Positions 8,728-17,360 of a stretch of 64,000 bases of DNA are shown in pieces. Within the stretch, counting starts at the first letter, position 1. Every line of letters starts with the position of its first letter. Both the position numbers and the translations under genes were made by a program. Source of the stretch: Castellaniella hirudinis_A (lineage in GTDB: Bacteria; Pseudomonadota; Gammaproteobacteria; Burkholderiales; Burkholderiaceae_B); contig NZ_JBLGTV010000014.1 of the NCBI RefSeq assembly GCF_047468865.1, positions 1 through 64,000 of the forward strand, written 5' to 3'. Under the pieces are notes generated by a model. It saw nothing but the letters and a program-made list of their open reading frames with translations. It was not told the DNA's origin and made no database searches.

Positions 8728-9058
8728 CGTTTCCGCCCTCTTCGCAAACAATGTCGGTCCAGTCGTGATCGGCTAGGTCATGGCGAACCTGCTTGATGTC
8801 GAAGTTCAGGCCGCCGTAGACCACGCGCATGTCGTCAGTGACCGATGGCCGGTACCGGATTCGGAAGCTGTAGGCGACCAGCGACATGGAAACACTGCCC
8901 GCTTGATCGTTTCGCAGCGACCCCATGCCGGTCTGGGTCTTCACCCAAGCCCAGAGCTTTGCCACGTCCGTCCAAGCGTCCTTCGGTTGCCCAGATTCGT
9001 CTTGAACTTGCGTGCGCTTCTGGATCGTGATCTTGCGGTTGAGTCGGCCGGCTTCCAT
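8720..9058 (-). CDS. head closure / head-tail adaptor protein (SPP1 gp16-like)
   Basis: The 112-residue beta-barrel-type protein begins MEAGRLNRKITIQKRTQVQD, the classic opening of phage head-tail adaptor proteins, and contains FRIRYRPSVTDDMRVVYGG. These proteins close the portal channel after DNA packaging. The ATG at 9058 overlaps the stop of the connector gene; a GTG lies one codon upstream. Confidence 0.88.
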   Translation of the reverse strand: MEAGRLNRKITIQKRTQVQDESGQPKDAWTDVAKLWAWVKTQTGMGSLRNDQAGSVSMSLVAYSFRIRYRPSVTDDMRVVYGGLNFDIKQVRHDLADHDWTDIVCEEGGNDG

Positions 9059-9384
9059 CACACACCCTGTCCGACCCGAAACGGATCAAGAAAACGGCGC
9101 GATTCCTGAGGGAACTGCGACACATCTGCGGTCGCATCCTCGCGTTTGTTGTACATGGCGGCCACGGCATACATCACAGCAGCCGTAAAGCTTGCGTTGA
9201 CCAGCATGGCATTCTCGTCGGCAGATTCGTCGACCTCCAATTGCGTAGCAAAGACGGGACGCGCCAGATACTGAATCGCGGCTTCTTCGGCGGCGCTTTG
9301 GTAGGCAGCAACCAGATCACCATCAGGCGAATCATCGTCCAGGCGAAGGTGCGCCTTTACCAGATCAGCATCAACAATGCTCAT
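9058..9384 (-). CDS. head-tail connector protein (gp6-like)
   Basis: The 108-residue protein starts MSIVDADLVKAHLRLDDDSP and continues as an all-helical connector (AEEAAIQYLARPVF; AVMYAVAAMYNKRED). This is the HK97 gp6/SPP1 gp15 class that forms a ring under the portal. The start codon overlaps the stop of the methyltransferase gene (ATGA). Confidence 0.88.
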   Translation of the reverse strand: MSIVDADLVKAHLRLDDDSPDGDLVAAYQSAAEEAAIQYLARPVFATQLEVDESADENAMLVNASFTAAVMYAVAAMYNKREDATADVSQFPQESRRFLDPFRVGQGV

Positions 9385-10007
9385 TCCAGCCTCCGAAAGG
9401 CGTAGCTGCCAATGTCTTCGCGGCCCAAGTCGGTCTCCGCCGTGTTGTGCTCGACGCACTCGAATCCCTGACGCTCGAACCAACGAATCAAACCGTCATG
9501 CGCCCAGTACCACAGGTGCTCCCCAGGCCGATAGTGGCGGCTGGCCCTGCAGTGCGCAGCATCTCGGTAGATCGGCATGCTCGTGAAAAACCATTCGCCA
9601 GCTCTCGCGACCAGTGCTGCGGGTTGTGTCACATGCTCAAGAACATCCCAGGCAGACAAAGCTCGAAAGCTGTCGCGGTACGGGTCTTGCAATAGGCCGC
9701 GCTCCTCAAGCCAACGAACTGCATGCGGGTTCACGTCGGCACCGAAGGTATCTGGACGCGCCAACACGAAAGAGCCAGAGCCGATTCCGACATCCAGCAG
9801 CGGCCCAGAGTAGTGCCGCGCCACTAGATCGACACGAGCCTGGGTCAGGGCCTTGCCCATGGGCGTATCGGCCATGCGGGCGTATTTCTCCCAATAGCCG
9901 TCGTCGTAGATTGCAGGCTCATGCCGCAGGCACCGGCCCATGCCAAGGCTTGGAAGCCAGACCAAATCGGTTGCTGCCGCGCTGTCGAAATATTCGTCTT
10001 GGATCAA
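9381..10007 (-). CDS. class I SAM-dependent methyltransferase
   Basis: The 208-residue protein has the SAM-binding motif LLDVGIGSGSFVLARP near residue 73, an acidic strand end (FGADVNPHAVRWLEERG), and the segment SAWDVLEHVTQPAALVARAG with the WDVLEH signature of small-molecule or sugar methyltransferases. It is not a recognisable DNA methylase. Its place next to a glycosyltransferase-like gene in the head operon suggests modification of a virion glycan or another small target; this is inference. Confidence 0.8.
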   Translation of the reverse strand: MIQDEYFDSAAATDLVWLPSLGMGRCLRHEPAIYDDGYWEKYARMADTPMGKALTQARVDLVARHYSGPLLDVGIGSGSFVLARPDTFGADVNPHAVRWLEERGLLQDPYRDSFRALSAWDVLEHVTQPAALVARAGEWFFTSMPIYRDAAHCRASRHYRPGEHLWYWAHDGLIRWFERQGFECVEHNTAETDLGREDIGSYAFRRLE

Positions 10008-10022
10008 TTCCGTTCACCCAAT

Positions 10023-10050
10023 AAAAAAGGGCGACTCCGAAGAATCGCCC
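10023..10050 (-). terminator. intrinsic terminator-like hairpin
   Basis: The minus strand has a 6-bp GGGCGA/TCGCCC stem with a 10-base loop followed by six T. It lies between the glycosyltransferase-like and methyltransferase genes. Confidence 0.7.
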
Positions 10051-10067
10051 TGTGTTTGTGTTTTGCC

Positions 10068-11324
10068 CTACAGGCCTTGCTTGTCGAGCCATTGCCGGAA
10101 CCTATCCGGGAATCCTGAAATTGCCTTCTCGCAGTCGTGCCGCATGTTCGAGCAGTGGCACGGCCTATCCGGCACTGCCCACCCGGCGCGCGACAGATCC
10201 ATCGTTGACGCATCTGTGATCCTGTCGGGCGCGTTATGTCCAAGCTGGCCGCCCAGAATGCAGTAGAGCGGCACCCCGGCAGAAATGCAGGCAGGCACAA
10301 TCCAGCCGACCCCACCCACCACCACAGCAGCCTGCTGAATCGCTGACAGCAATTGTGTGATATTCAGTTCGCCGCTATGCAACACCAGGTCGGCTGGTGG
10401 CGGCTCGCCTTCGATCCATTCCTTCCCGCGCTCAATATCGGCCACAGACACCACATAGAAGCCTCGGCGCTGCAATTCGACAGCAGCCTGATAGACATAC
10501 TCATGCTTGGGGCTTCTGGCTGTATTCAGCCACTCTTTACGGGCCGTCACTGGTCGCACGATAGCGACAGGCCGATCCGACTTGATGGGCGATGGACCAA
10601 AGTCCGGCAAATCAAACGTAGCTTTTCTCACCTCCAGGCAGCGCGACATGGCCCGCAGGATTGAGCCGCGCACAAGATCGGCGTGGCCGTAACGAAGCGC
10701 GATCTGGGGTATATGTGCTGGCCGCTGCGCCCATTCATACGCTGTGCTGTCCGCGTTCTTTGCCTGCGTCCGCAGCTGGGTTTCAGATCGAACGCACCTG
10801 ACATTAGGCAAATCCGCGTACAACTCCGGCCACGGCGTTTCGACATACACCAAGCCTGGCATGTGGCGGATAAACGCCCGCTGATAAATGTTGTCACCCA
10901 GACCGTTCAGGCCGCGCACAAGCAGAGGCTTCGCCGTCGCCAATTCATCCTCGATGTTCGATAATGGAAATTGCGTCAGCGCCGTCTGCTGAGTGCAATT
11001 GACAATATTCGCGGCTGGGAAATTCCTTCGCACACGATCAAAAATGGCTGGCCACCGATCAATAGAATCTGCATTGCCAAGCCCCTTGGGGTGATCGACA
11101 TGCCAGTGCGCAACGCCGCCGGTTTTTTGGCAGTCATAACCCAGCAAGATGACCTTTTTTGCCCCGAACTTCAGCGCCGAGACGATGGCGCCTGCCCCGC
11201 TATTCCTGTATTCCTCGCAGCTGATGCGCTGCGCCCCATAACAATGCACCGCCGAAGTCAAAAGCGCGCCGCAAAAAACAGCCTTAACCTCGTCGATATG
11301 CCGTTGCCACCAAGCGCGATCCAT
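10068..11324 (-). CDS. DUF115-like / glycosyltransferase-like protein
   Basis: From the ATG at 11324 the protein has 418 residues. The first part (SGAGAIVSALKFGAKKVILL and GYDCQKTGGVAHWH) resembles DUF115/MptE-like nucleotide- or sugar-binding domains. The second part ends in a family 9 (heptosyltransferase)-like core (ELNITQLLSAIQQAAVVVGG, then VGWIVPACISAGVPLYCILG). The coding signal does not begin at this ATG: the same frame is open up to 11501 and encodes the expected upstream motifs (see 11325-11501). Between capsid and connector genes, it may glycosylate a virion protein. Confidence 0.72.
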   Translation of the reverse strand: MDRAWWQRHIDEVKAVFCGALLTSAVHCYGAQRISCEEYRNSGAGAIVSALKFGAKKVILLGYDCQKTGGVAHWHVDHPKGLGNADSIDRWPAIFDRVRRNFPAANIVNCTQQTALTQFPLSNIEDELATAKPLLVRGLNGLGDNIYQRAFIRHMPGLVYVETPWPELYADLPNVRCVRSETQLRTQAKNADSTAYEWAQRPAHIPQIALRYGHADLVRGSILRAMSRCLEVRKATFDLPDFGPSPIKSDRPVAIVRPVTARKEWLNTARSPKHEYVYQAAVELQRRGFYVVSVADIERGKEWIEGEPPPADLVLHSGELNITQLLSAIQQAAVVVGGVGWIVPACISAGVPLYCILGGQLGHNAPDRITDASTMDLSRAGWAVPDRPCHCSNMRHDCEKAISGFPDRFRQWLDKQGL

Positions 11325-11501
11325 CGCAAATAGTGCGTCGGCCCAAGGCGCGGCCCGAAAGGTCGTGTTGGTGACGATTACTCGCCTTCCTTCTTCGGTC
11401 GTCCCCGCTTGCCGCCAGGCGCGGACCCGTTCGACGTCTGCGACGGTGAGGCTTGGGCCACTGGCGAGGCAGACGACTGTTCCCCAGCGGCCGACAAAGG
11501 G
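11325..11501 (-). other. 5' coding extension of the DUF115-like gene lacking a normal start codon
   Basis: The frame of the 10068-11324 gene stays open for 59 codons upstream and encodes VVCLASGPSLTVADVERV and RRVIVTNTTFRAAPWADALF, the standard N-terminal motifs of DUF115-like phage proteins. It contains no ATG, GTG or TTG and is preceded by a TGA at 11502-11504. It overlaps the upstream gene in a different frame. Translation may enter by a -1 shift at CCCTTTG (11495-11501), by a rare start codon, or the gene may carry an indel. Confidence 0.65.
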
Positions 11502-11653
11502 TCATGTGCTTGGTCAACGATTCTGAGCAAGCCAGAGGCTTCGAGCTGCTGGGCCGTGCGTCGATCGATGAAGAAGACTCCCTTTCGTGGTGCGCGAACG
11601 GTTCCGCCGTATTCAAATGACTTCAGAGGCAATGCCTCGACTTGATCCACCAT
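11378..11653 (-). CDS. hypothetical head-region protein with basic tail
   Basis: The 91-residue protein starts at ATG 11653 after a GAGGAAATT ribosome site. The N-terminal 50 residues look folded (APRKGVFFIDRRTAQQLEAS). The rest is Ser/Gln/Pro-rich and ends in an AT-hook-like basic motif (GGKRGRPKKEGE). It lies between the capsid gene and the DUF115-like gene, whose coding signal overlaps its 3' end for about 120 bases. Its function is not known; a capsid accessory role is possible by position. Confidence 0.65.
   Translation of the reverse strand: MVDQVEALPLKSFEYGGTVRAPRKGVFFIDRRTAQQLEASGLLRIVDQAHDPLSAAGEQSSASPVAQASPSQTSNGSAPGGKRGRPKKEGE
11495..11501 (-). promoter_or_regulatory. candidate -1 frameshift heptamer CCCTTTG
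   Basis: In the frame of the 11378-11653 gene the sequence reads C CCT TTG, an X XXY YYZ pattern. It lies directly after the TGA (11502-11504) that closes the -1 frame, so a slip here is the first possible entry into the open DUF115-like frame. C-rich heptamers are less slippery than A- or G-rich ones, so the call is tentative. Confidence 0.45.
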
Positions 11654-11666
11654 AATTTCCTCAGAA

Positions 11667-11696
11667 AACAGTGCGGGCAGCCGAGACTGCCCGCAC
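11667..11696 (-). terminator. terminator-like hairpin after capsid gene
   Basis: The minus strand has a perfect 10-bp stem (GTGCGGGCAG/CTGCCCGCAC) with a 6-base loop followed by a short interrupted T tract. It lies just after the capsid stop codon and may terminate or process the capsid message. Confidence 0.65.
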
Positions 11697-11702
11697 ATTG
11701 CT

Positions 11703-12884
11703 TTACGATCCGCTCAGCTGCCCGGTCACGAACGCTTCGGGGCGATACACAGCGAAGGCCAGACGGCGCTCAGCGCGGATGGTCACCATGTTCTTCTCGA
11801 AGTCCTTGTCGTTCTCGGTAGACACCAGGATCTCGGTATCCATGCGATCGAAGACCTGCGCTCCGAGGCGGAACGCTCCCACCAGGAAGTCATCCTGCAC
11901 AATGGCTTGTGTAGCCACCACAGGAAGATTCCACAGTCGGGCTGGAGTACCATCTTGCGGACGAGCAATGATGTAGTTGCCGTTCGCATCTTTGGTCAGC
12001 TCGATTTGCGCCCAATCAGCCGGGTGCAGCACGATGCCGCTGGCCGGATATTCGGCCAGGATGGCCTGCAGGATGGCCAACCGAACGCGATCAATCCCCT
12101 GATATTTCTCGGGAGTGAACGCAGCCACGAAGCTTTCCGCCTGCGGGATGATGCCGTTCAGGTTGACGCCTGCGCCATTACCGTACAGGAATTGGCTTTC
12201 TTCCTTCAGGTCCAGGCCGTAGGTGCCGCGCGCATCGATATAGCTTGCCAGCCCAGGCGCATCGTCCAGAATCTGGCGACTGGCCTTAAACAGGTGAGCG
12301 ATCGTGCGCACCGGCGCGTTGGCCAGCTCGAACGCGATTTCCGAGTAAGGCTTTTGCCCACCTTCGGAGACCATCGCGGCACTGTTCGTGAAGCCGGTTT
12401 CCTTCACATACTCGATGTTGTTGCTGCTGGTCGTTCCAGGAGCGACAAGATCACGGATGGTCAGGCGGCGATTGGGCGCTGCCACAATGCCGGGCTGGCG
12501 GTCGGATTGCACCAGGTCACCACCGGAGCCCGTCACCGAAGTAATGGCGGCTTGCGGGATGGCGACCCGATACGCGCCGCGAGAAGACGAATTCACGCCC
12601 TGCTCGGTGAGCGATGCGGACACCATCTGACCGGCGGTTTGGTGAGTTTGCGGTCCATCTTCAGCCCTGCCAGCGGCCACAGCCTGCTCGACAGCAGCCA
12701 TGCGAGCCTGAGCTTCGCCGTATTTGACCAGCAGCTCGTCGACCTTGGCGCGGGTTTCGGCGTTCACCTCGCCCGCGTTCTTGGCTTCCTTGATGGCCTG
12801 TTCGGCCAGGGGCTTGATTTCGCTGTTCAGTCGCGTGATGTTCGCGTTCAGGTCTTCAACCTGCTTTTCGATGGGATCAGCCAT
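11703..12884 (-). CDS. major capsid protein (HK97 fold)
   Basis: The 393-residue protein has an N-terminal coiled-coil scaffold (delta) domain of about 100 residues (KQVEDLNANITRLNSEIKPL), then the HK97 shell domain (APNRRLTIRDLVAPGTT; ILAEYPASGIVLHPADWAQI) and a C-terminal segment with ERRLAFAVYRPEAFVTG. The adjacent ClpP-like protease would remove the delta domain. The gene follows the protease after 2 bases. Confidence 0.95.
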   Translation of the reverse strand: MADPIEKQVEDLNANITRLNSEIKPLAEQAIKEAKNAGEVNAETRAKVDELLVKYGEAQARMAAVEQAVAAGRAEDGPQTHQTAGQMVSASLTEQGVNSSSRGAYRVAIPQAAITSVTGSGGDLVQSDRQPGIVAAPNRRLTIRDLVAPGTTSSNNIEYVKETGFTNSAAMVSEGGQKPYSEIAFELANAPVRTIAHLFKASRQILDDAPGLASYIDARGTYGLDLKEESQFLYGNGAGVNLNGIIPQAESFVAAFTPEKYQGIDRVRLAILQAILAEYPASGIVLHPADWAQIELTKDANGNYIIARPQDGTPARLWNLPVVATQAIVQDDFLVGAFRLGAQVFDRMDTEILVSTENDKDFEKNMVTIRAERRLAFAVYRPEAFVTGQLSGS

Positions 12885-12886
12885 GA

Positions 12887-13750
12887 TTAGGCTCCTATTG
12901 AGATAGATTTGATCGCAGTAAGCGATGAGGAAAGGTCGATAACAGGCGGATCTCCCGCACTGTGTTCGGTGGGATCGCCCTCACCGCCGCCAGTCGGATC
13001 ACCCAGACCGGACTTGAATTCGGATATGAGGCGCATAGCCTCGGACTTCGGCATGCCAGAGGCTCGCAGTGCGGACTCCAACCGGCGAACCGCTGAGGCG
13101 CTTTTTTTATCGCCCTGCTTCACCTGATCAGACGGCAGTAATTCGTCGGCGAAACCTTGATCAACCGCAGAACTGCCGCCGATCCAGGTTTCGCCATCCA
13201 TCTGCTGCTGAATCTCAGCCAGGTCTTTGCCGGTGCGCGCCACATAAATATCCGCCATGGCAGCATCAAATGGATCGAGCTTGTCGGCCACGGCTCGCAG
13301 GTCGTTGCGGTTGCCAATTGCCACCACCCAGCAGTTGTGGATCATGAAGAATCCGGCGCGCGCAATCTGCACGGTATCGCCAGCCATGGCGATAATCGAG
13401 GCGGCAGAGGCGGCCAGACCCAGAACCTTGACCGTCACGTCGCCGTCGTGTTCGCGCAGCAGGTTGTAGATCGCCAGGCCCTCGAACATGTCGCCGCCAG
13501 GGCTGTTGATGTTGACTGTCACTGGCCCTGGGCCCATGTTGCGCAACGCACCGGCAATGCGCTTGGCCGTCACGCCTTCGCCCGTCCAGTAGTCGTAGCC
13601 AATCACGTCATAGATGCTGATCGTGCGGTCTTCGTCTGCAGCAGCGCGAATCCCGGCGTCCCAGCGATCTAGGGCGCGTGGCAAAATACTGCTCGTAACA
13701 GCCGCGCACGGGCGGCCCTCCGGGGCAGCCGGAAGATTGCGGATAGGCAT
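12887..13750 (-). CDS. ClpP-like prohead protease
   Basis: The 287-residue protein has a ClpP/crotonase fold: the oxyanion-region motif NINSPGGDMFEGLAIYN, the nucleophile Ser in LAASAASIIAMAG, and the catalytic His in FFMIHNCW. Phages with HK97-type capsids often use this protease to mature the prohead. The C-terminal 80 residues are Gly/Ser/Pro-rich and probably disordered. The gene is tightly packed between portal and capsid genes. Confidence 0.92.
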   Translation of the reverse strand: MPIRNLPAAPEGRPCAAVTSSILPRALDRWDAGIRAAADEDRTISIYDVIGYDYWTGEGVTAKRIAGALRNMGPGPVTVNINSPGGDMFEGLAIYNLLREHDGDVTVKVLGLAASAASIIAMAGDTVQIARAGFFMIHNCWVVAIGNRNDLRAVADKLDPFDAAMADIYVARTGKDLAEIQQQMDGETWIGGSSAVDQGFADELLPSDQVKQGDKKSASAVRRLESALRASGMPKSEAMRLISEFKSGLGDPTGGGEGDPTEHSAGDPPVIDLSSSLTAIKSISIGA

Positions 13751-13755
13751 GGGAT

Positions 13756-15054
13756 TTACTCCTGGGTTTCGGCTGTTTTGAGCCAGTTCGATAGCGCGGA
13801 ACGCACGCTGTTTGAGTCGCTGGATTCGCCCAGCCTGTCTAGTGGTAGAAGGTTGGACTGCACGGTGAGAACCTCGGCATTTCCGCCCTTTCTGGGAAGA
13901 TTCTCTTTTTCTCGAATATCGTCCCTGGTGTAGACCCCGTTCTGAGCCATGGAGCTATAGAAGGCAGCACGAGAAGCGCTATCGGCCCTAAGGAACCCTT
14001 CAAGAGAGTATTCCGCGTAATACAGCGGCCAGTCTTTCGGTTCCAGCAAGCGCTTATTGATGCACTGCTGAATCTGCGTGGTGTAGCTGGTGATGACAAA
14101 CGTGAGAAAGGCCAGCATCTGCTGCTCAAGGCCGGTTCCCCAATTCGACCCTTTGTCGGTATATCCAACCATCCAAGGGGGGACACCGAACCAACGGCAG
14201 ATTTCTTGCGTAGACCAGCCCCGAGACTCCAGCAGCTGGGCGTCATTCGGGTTGATGCCGATGGATTCGGGCTTTACCCCATGCTCCAGCACCGGAGCGC
14301 GACCAGCGTTCAATGCCCCGGATACTGCGGCCACATACTCGCGGAATTCCTCGCGCTGTTTTGAATTCATCGTCCGGTCAACAGAAAACGCGACCGTCGG
14401 CATAAGCCCATTTTTGAACGTCCCATTTGCGGCGTCCTCGGCCGACATGGCCGCACCCATCACATCCACGCCGTACCGAATGGCCGACAGGCCGATTCTG
14501 CCATCCAAGGAAAAGGCAGGGATATGCAGAATGTCAGTACGGGCAATCTCGATTTCGGCACCAGACCTCGGTCTGAAAAAGTACCTCAAGCGGCCCAAAT
14601 CATCACAATCCAAACGAACACGAGATGGCAGCAGAAATTCCAACGCCACAGCCCGCTTGCCGATTCGTTGGATTCTCGCGTACGTGTTCCCCCACAGCAT
14701 CATGGCCGCCACCATGGCCTGCCAGAACTGCATGGGTGTCATGTCTTCGTTAGGAGACACATGCACCAGCGCATACAAAGGATGGTCGTTCGCCGATTCG
14801 CGACCGCCGTCCGATTTGCGCTTGTAGACACCAATTGGCAGGCCCGCCACCGACATGGACACCAGTCGAACGCACGCCCAGACGGCAGACAGCTTCATTG
14901 CGTCGTTCACGCCGACCGCACGACCACTGGAAGATGCACCCCCAAGCCAAGATGACCAAAAACCGCCGTCAGTCAGTCGGATCGGCGCGTTATGCCAGAT
15001 CGACTCACTTTGGGCGGCCTGAATCAGCACCGATGCGATACCTCGCTTACGCAC
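13756..15054 (-). CDS. portal protein (HK97 family)
   Basis: The 432-residue protein shows HK97-family portal features: AMKLSAVWACVRLVSMSVAG near residue 52, LLPSRVRLDCDD, and FGVPPWMVGYTDKGSNWG followed by the helical stem. It forms the 12-subunit DNA channel at one capsid vertex. The start is a GTG at 15054 preceded by GAGGTGAAAC and overlaps the small membrane gene by 8 bases. Confidence 0.95.
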   Translation of the reverse strand: MRKRGIASVLIQAAQSESIWHNAPIRLTDGGFWSSWLGGASSSGRAVGVNDAMKLSAVWACVRLVSMSVAGLPIGVYKRKSDGGRESANDHPLYALVHVSPNEDMTPMQFWQAMVAAMMLWGNTYARIQRIGKRAVALEFLLPSRVRLDCDDLGRLRYFFRPRSGAEIEIARTDILHIPAFSLDGRIGLSAIRYGVDVMGAAMSAEDAANGTFKNGLMPTVAFSVDRTMNSKQREEFREYVAAVSGALNAGRAPVLEHGVKPESIGINPNDAQLLESRGWSTQEICRWFGVPPWMVGYTDKGSNWGTGLEQQMLAFLTFVITSYTTQIQQCINKRLLEPKDWPLYYAEYSLEGFLRADSASRAAFYSSMAQNGVYTRDDIREKENLPRKGGNAEVLTVQSNLLPLDRLGESSDSNSVRSALSNWLKTAETQE

Positions 15055-15223
15055 GTTTCACCTCAGAGCGCAGTCCACTGCGAAGAAAGGCCGCACACAC
15101 AAGCAGCGCAGCGCCGCCAGCGACAAACGCCCAGCCAGGTCCGGCCAACACGAACGTACCGGCCACCAGCAGGCTCAGGCCAGCGATGGCGGCCAACAGG
15201 AAGAGGGTCAAAGCAATAGTCAT
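15047..15223 (-). CDS. small two-span membrane protein between terminase and portal
   Basis: The 58-residue protein consists of two hydrophobic stretches (MTIALTLFLLAAIAGLSLLV and WAFVAGGAALLVCAAFL) and a short basic tail. It overlaps the portal start by 8 bases. Small membrane ORFs occur here in several HK97-like phages, but I know no function. A GTG start at 15232 is an alternative. Confidence 0.6.
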   Translation of the reverse strand: MTIALTLFLLAAIAGLSLLVAGTFVLAGPGWAFVAGGAALLVCAAFLRSGLRSEVKRA

Positions 15224-15228
15224 GATTC

Positions 15229-16920
15229 TCACGCAATAATCGGGTTTCGGATGGCTTCCCAGAAGTCGCCTGAAGATCGCGCCTCCGGGTTGAGCGCCAT
15301 CAGTTGCACAGCATCAAAGAGCGCCATGAGCGGATCGATCTTTGCTGATCCGCTGGCCTGCTTTGTAATGTTGATCGCGTTGCCCACGGGCACCGTCTTG
15401 GCATTTCCTACACACCAGGCCATCAATGGCTGTCCAGCGTGCTTGAACGACTCCTCTGCCAGTCGTCGTTCAGCGGTCTTGATGGTGCCCGAGAGCTTCC
15501 ATCCCTGACTGACCGCCATCAACTTGGTTTTGGGCACGCCCTTTTCTTCTAAGGCATCCAGAACCGACCCAATCCCAGCCGGATCAGCGCCCACCAGATC
15601 TAACAGGCCGGATTCTTCGATCTCAGCCACGATTGCGGCCAGATCGTCCACGTCTTCGCCGATATGGTCCACCAGCATCAGATCGCCATCAGCGGCGAAG
15701 TCCTTCAGCCGCGGCGCGATGTCCTTGCGCCGCTCCAGCACGGACGGATGCGCCCATGCCTTGCACCAGGCAAGCCATTCCTTCGTGTCCTTGTGGCGAC
15801 CCAGCACGCACAAGCCCAGAAGGTCGTCCAGGCCGCCGCCGTCGATTCCAACGTCGATGACCTCGCATTCAGACAGCAGATAAGACAGGGTGATGGTCGG
15901 GTCGGCTTGCTGCTGCCAGTAGTCCGCACCCATCCAACGGTCGGAGCGCAGGTTCAGGCCAATTTCGACATTCAGGTGCTTGGCCATGAACCCGATCACG
16001 GATTCCTCGCCACTCTCTTCGGCCTGAGACATCATCCGGATCAGGTCGGCCTCACTGACGGACGCCCCCAAATTCGGGTTCGTGACGTAGAAGGTTTTCG
16101 GGTTGCGATGCTCTCCGGCATCCAGCATGGCTTGCGGATGCTCGTAAATGACCGGCAAGAACCGGGGGTCAACAATCACGCCATCCCGAACCTTCCTTGC
16201 GTACTGCAATTTCTGCTTAAAAACACCTGCCGGCGGCTCATCGGACTGCGTGGACAGATAAACCACAAAGCCCTCTGGGCGAGATACCAGTCCACCCGTG
16301 GCTTCACGTAACATGTTCTCGGCCTTCGCCTTCTTGCCGAAGATCCACAATTCATCGACCAGCACGATGGATGACTTCTTGCCGCCCACGGTGTCGGTGT
16401 CTGCGGCGACCACGCTTAGGATCGCTCCGGTACGCCGATCAGTGATCGTTCGCACGTGATCCTGAACATGGAAGATGGCCTTGAGCTCATCGTCAGCCTG
16501 GATCATGTCTCGGGCCGGGAAATACGAGTTCTTCGCGATCTCCACAGTGGGCGCGATGATCGACAACTCAGCCGAACGACGCCAGTTCAACAGCAGCGCT
16601 GTCAGCATGATGCCGGCAGCCGTCGTGGATTTCGTATTCTTCTTGCTGATCAGCAGAAAGAATTCGGTGATCAGCCTTCGACCTGTGTCCGCGTCGTATG
16701 CGCCGAACACCGCCGACACAAAATCCAACACCCATTTCCTGGAGACCTCGCCCATAGCCGGGCTTCCAGGCAAATCGACGATCTTCAACTGCTCGAATAT
16801 CCGAAGCGCAGCGTCAGCCTGCTCAGGAAACAGCGGATTGAAGGTGATCAGACTCTCGCCCGCAACAATCCGTCGCTCCCAGTCCAAGCAAGCAGTACTC
16901 CACTGCGGAAGCGCAACCAT
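15229..16920 (-). CDS. terminase large subunit
   Basis: The 563-residue protein is an HK97/lambda-type packaging ATPase-nuclease. The ATPase half contains LLISKKNTKSTTAAGIML (Walker A region) and SSIVLVDELWIFGKKAKAEN (Walker B and catalytic Glu). The nuclease half contains VIDVGIDGGGLDDLLGLCVL with metal-binding acidic residues. Its ATG overlaps the small subunit stop by one base. It drives genome packaging at the portal. Confidence 0.95.
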   Translation of the reverse strand: MVALPQWSTACLDWERRIVAGESLITFNPLFPEQADAALRIFEQLKIVDLPGSPAMGEVSRKWVLDFVSAVFGAYDADTGRRLITEFFLLISKKNTKSTTAAGIMLTALLLNWRRSAELSIIAPTVEIAKNSYFPARDMIQADDELKAIFHVQDHVRTITDRRTGAILSVVAADTDTVGGKKSSIVLVDELWIFGKKAKAENMLREATGGLVSRPEGFVVYLSTQSDEPPAGVFKQKLQYARKVRDGVIVDPRFLPVIYEHPQAMLDAGEHRNPKTFYVTNPNLGASVSEADLIRMMSQAEESGEESVIGFMAKHLNVEIGLNLRSDRWMGADYWQQQADPTITLSYLLSECEVIDVGIDGGGLDDLLGLCVLGRHKDTKEWLAWCKAWAHPSVLERRKDIAPRLKDFAADGDLMLVDHIGEDVDDLAAIVAEIEESGLLDLVGADPAGIGSVLDALEEKGVPKTKLMAVSQGWKLSGTIKTAERRLAEESFKHAGQPLMAWCVGNAKTVPVGNAINITKQASGSAKIDPLMALFDAVQLMALNPEARSSGDFWEAIRNPIIA

Positions 16921-17360
16921 TACTGCAACCTGGGCGCCGCCGGAACAGCAAATCGACCCTGCATGGCCTTGTTGGCCGCATCTTCCTTGGCTGACTTCTT
17001 GCTGGCCTCGCCCTTGCGCTCATGAGTGAACGGCATGAGCGCCTTGGCCGCATCAAGCCTCAGCTTCATGTCTTCAGACACATCATTCATGAGCGCCTTC
17101 AGAAAATCCTGAGGATCACTGAACATCTTCCCGAGATCGGGCAGGTTGACATCCTTGCCGGCCGCCTTTGCCTCGGATTTCGCTTGTTCAACAATCTCTT
17201 TGCGCTTCAGCGCGGCCTGAACGTCCGGGTCCTTCATCAGGCGGCTGGCCGCTTGAGGCGCACCCTTCTCGCTATAGCCCGCAGCCACAGCCGCTTTCGC
17301 GCCAGACAGCCCCGACTGGAGCGCGGCAACGAATTTGCGCTTTTTGTCGGTAAACGCCAT
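16920..17360 (-). CDS. terminase small subunit
   Basis: The 146-residue protein has the terminase_2 pattern: KKRKFVAALQSGLSGAKAAV with AAGYSEKGAPQAASRLMKDP forms the N-terminal helix-turn-helix that binds the packaging site. The C-terminus is Lys/Ala-rich. The ATG at 17360 has TGAGG seven bases upstream; a TTG two codons earlier is less likely. Confidence 0.9.
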   Translation of the reverse strand: MAFTDKKRKFVAALQSGLSGAKAAVAAGYSEKGAPQAASRLMKDPDVQAALKRKEIVEQAKSEAKAAGKDVNLPDLGKMFSDPQDFLKALMNDVSEDMKLRLDAAKALMPFTHERKGEASKKSAKEDAANKAMQGRFAVPAAPRLQ

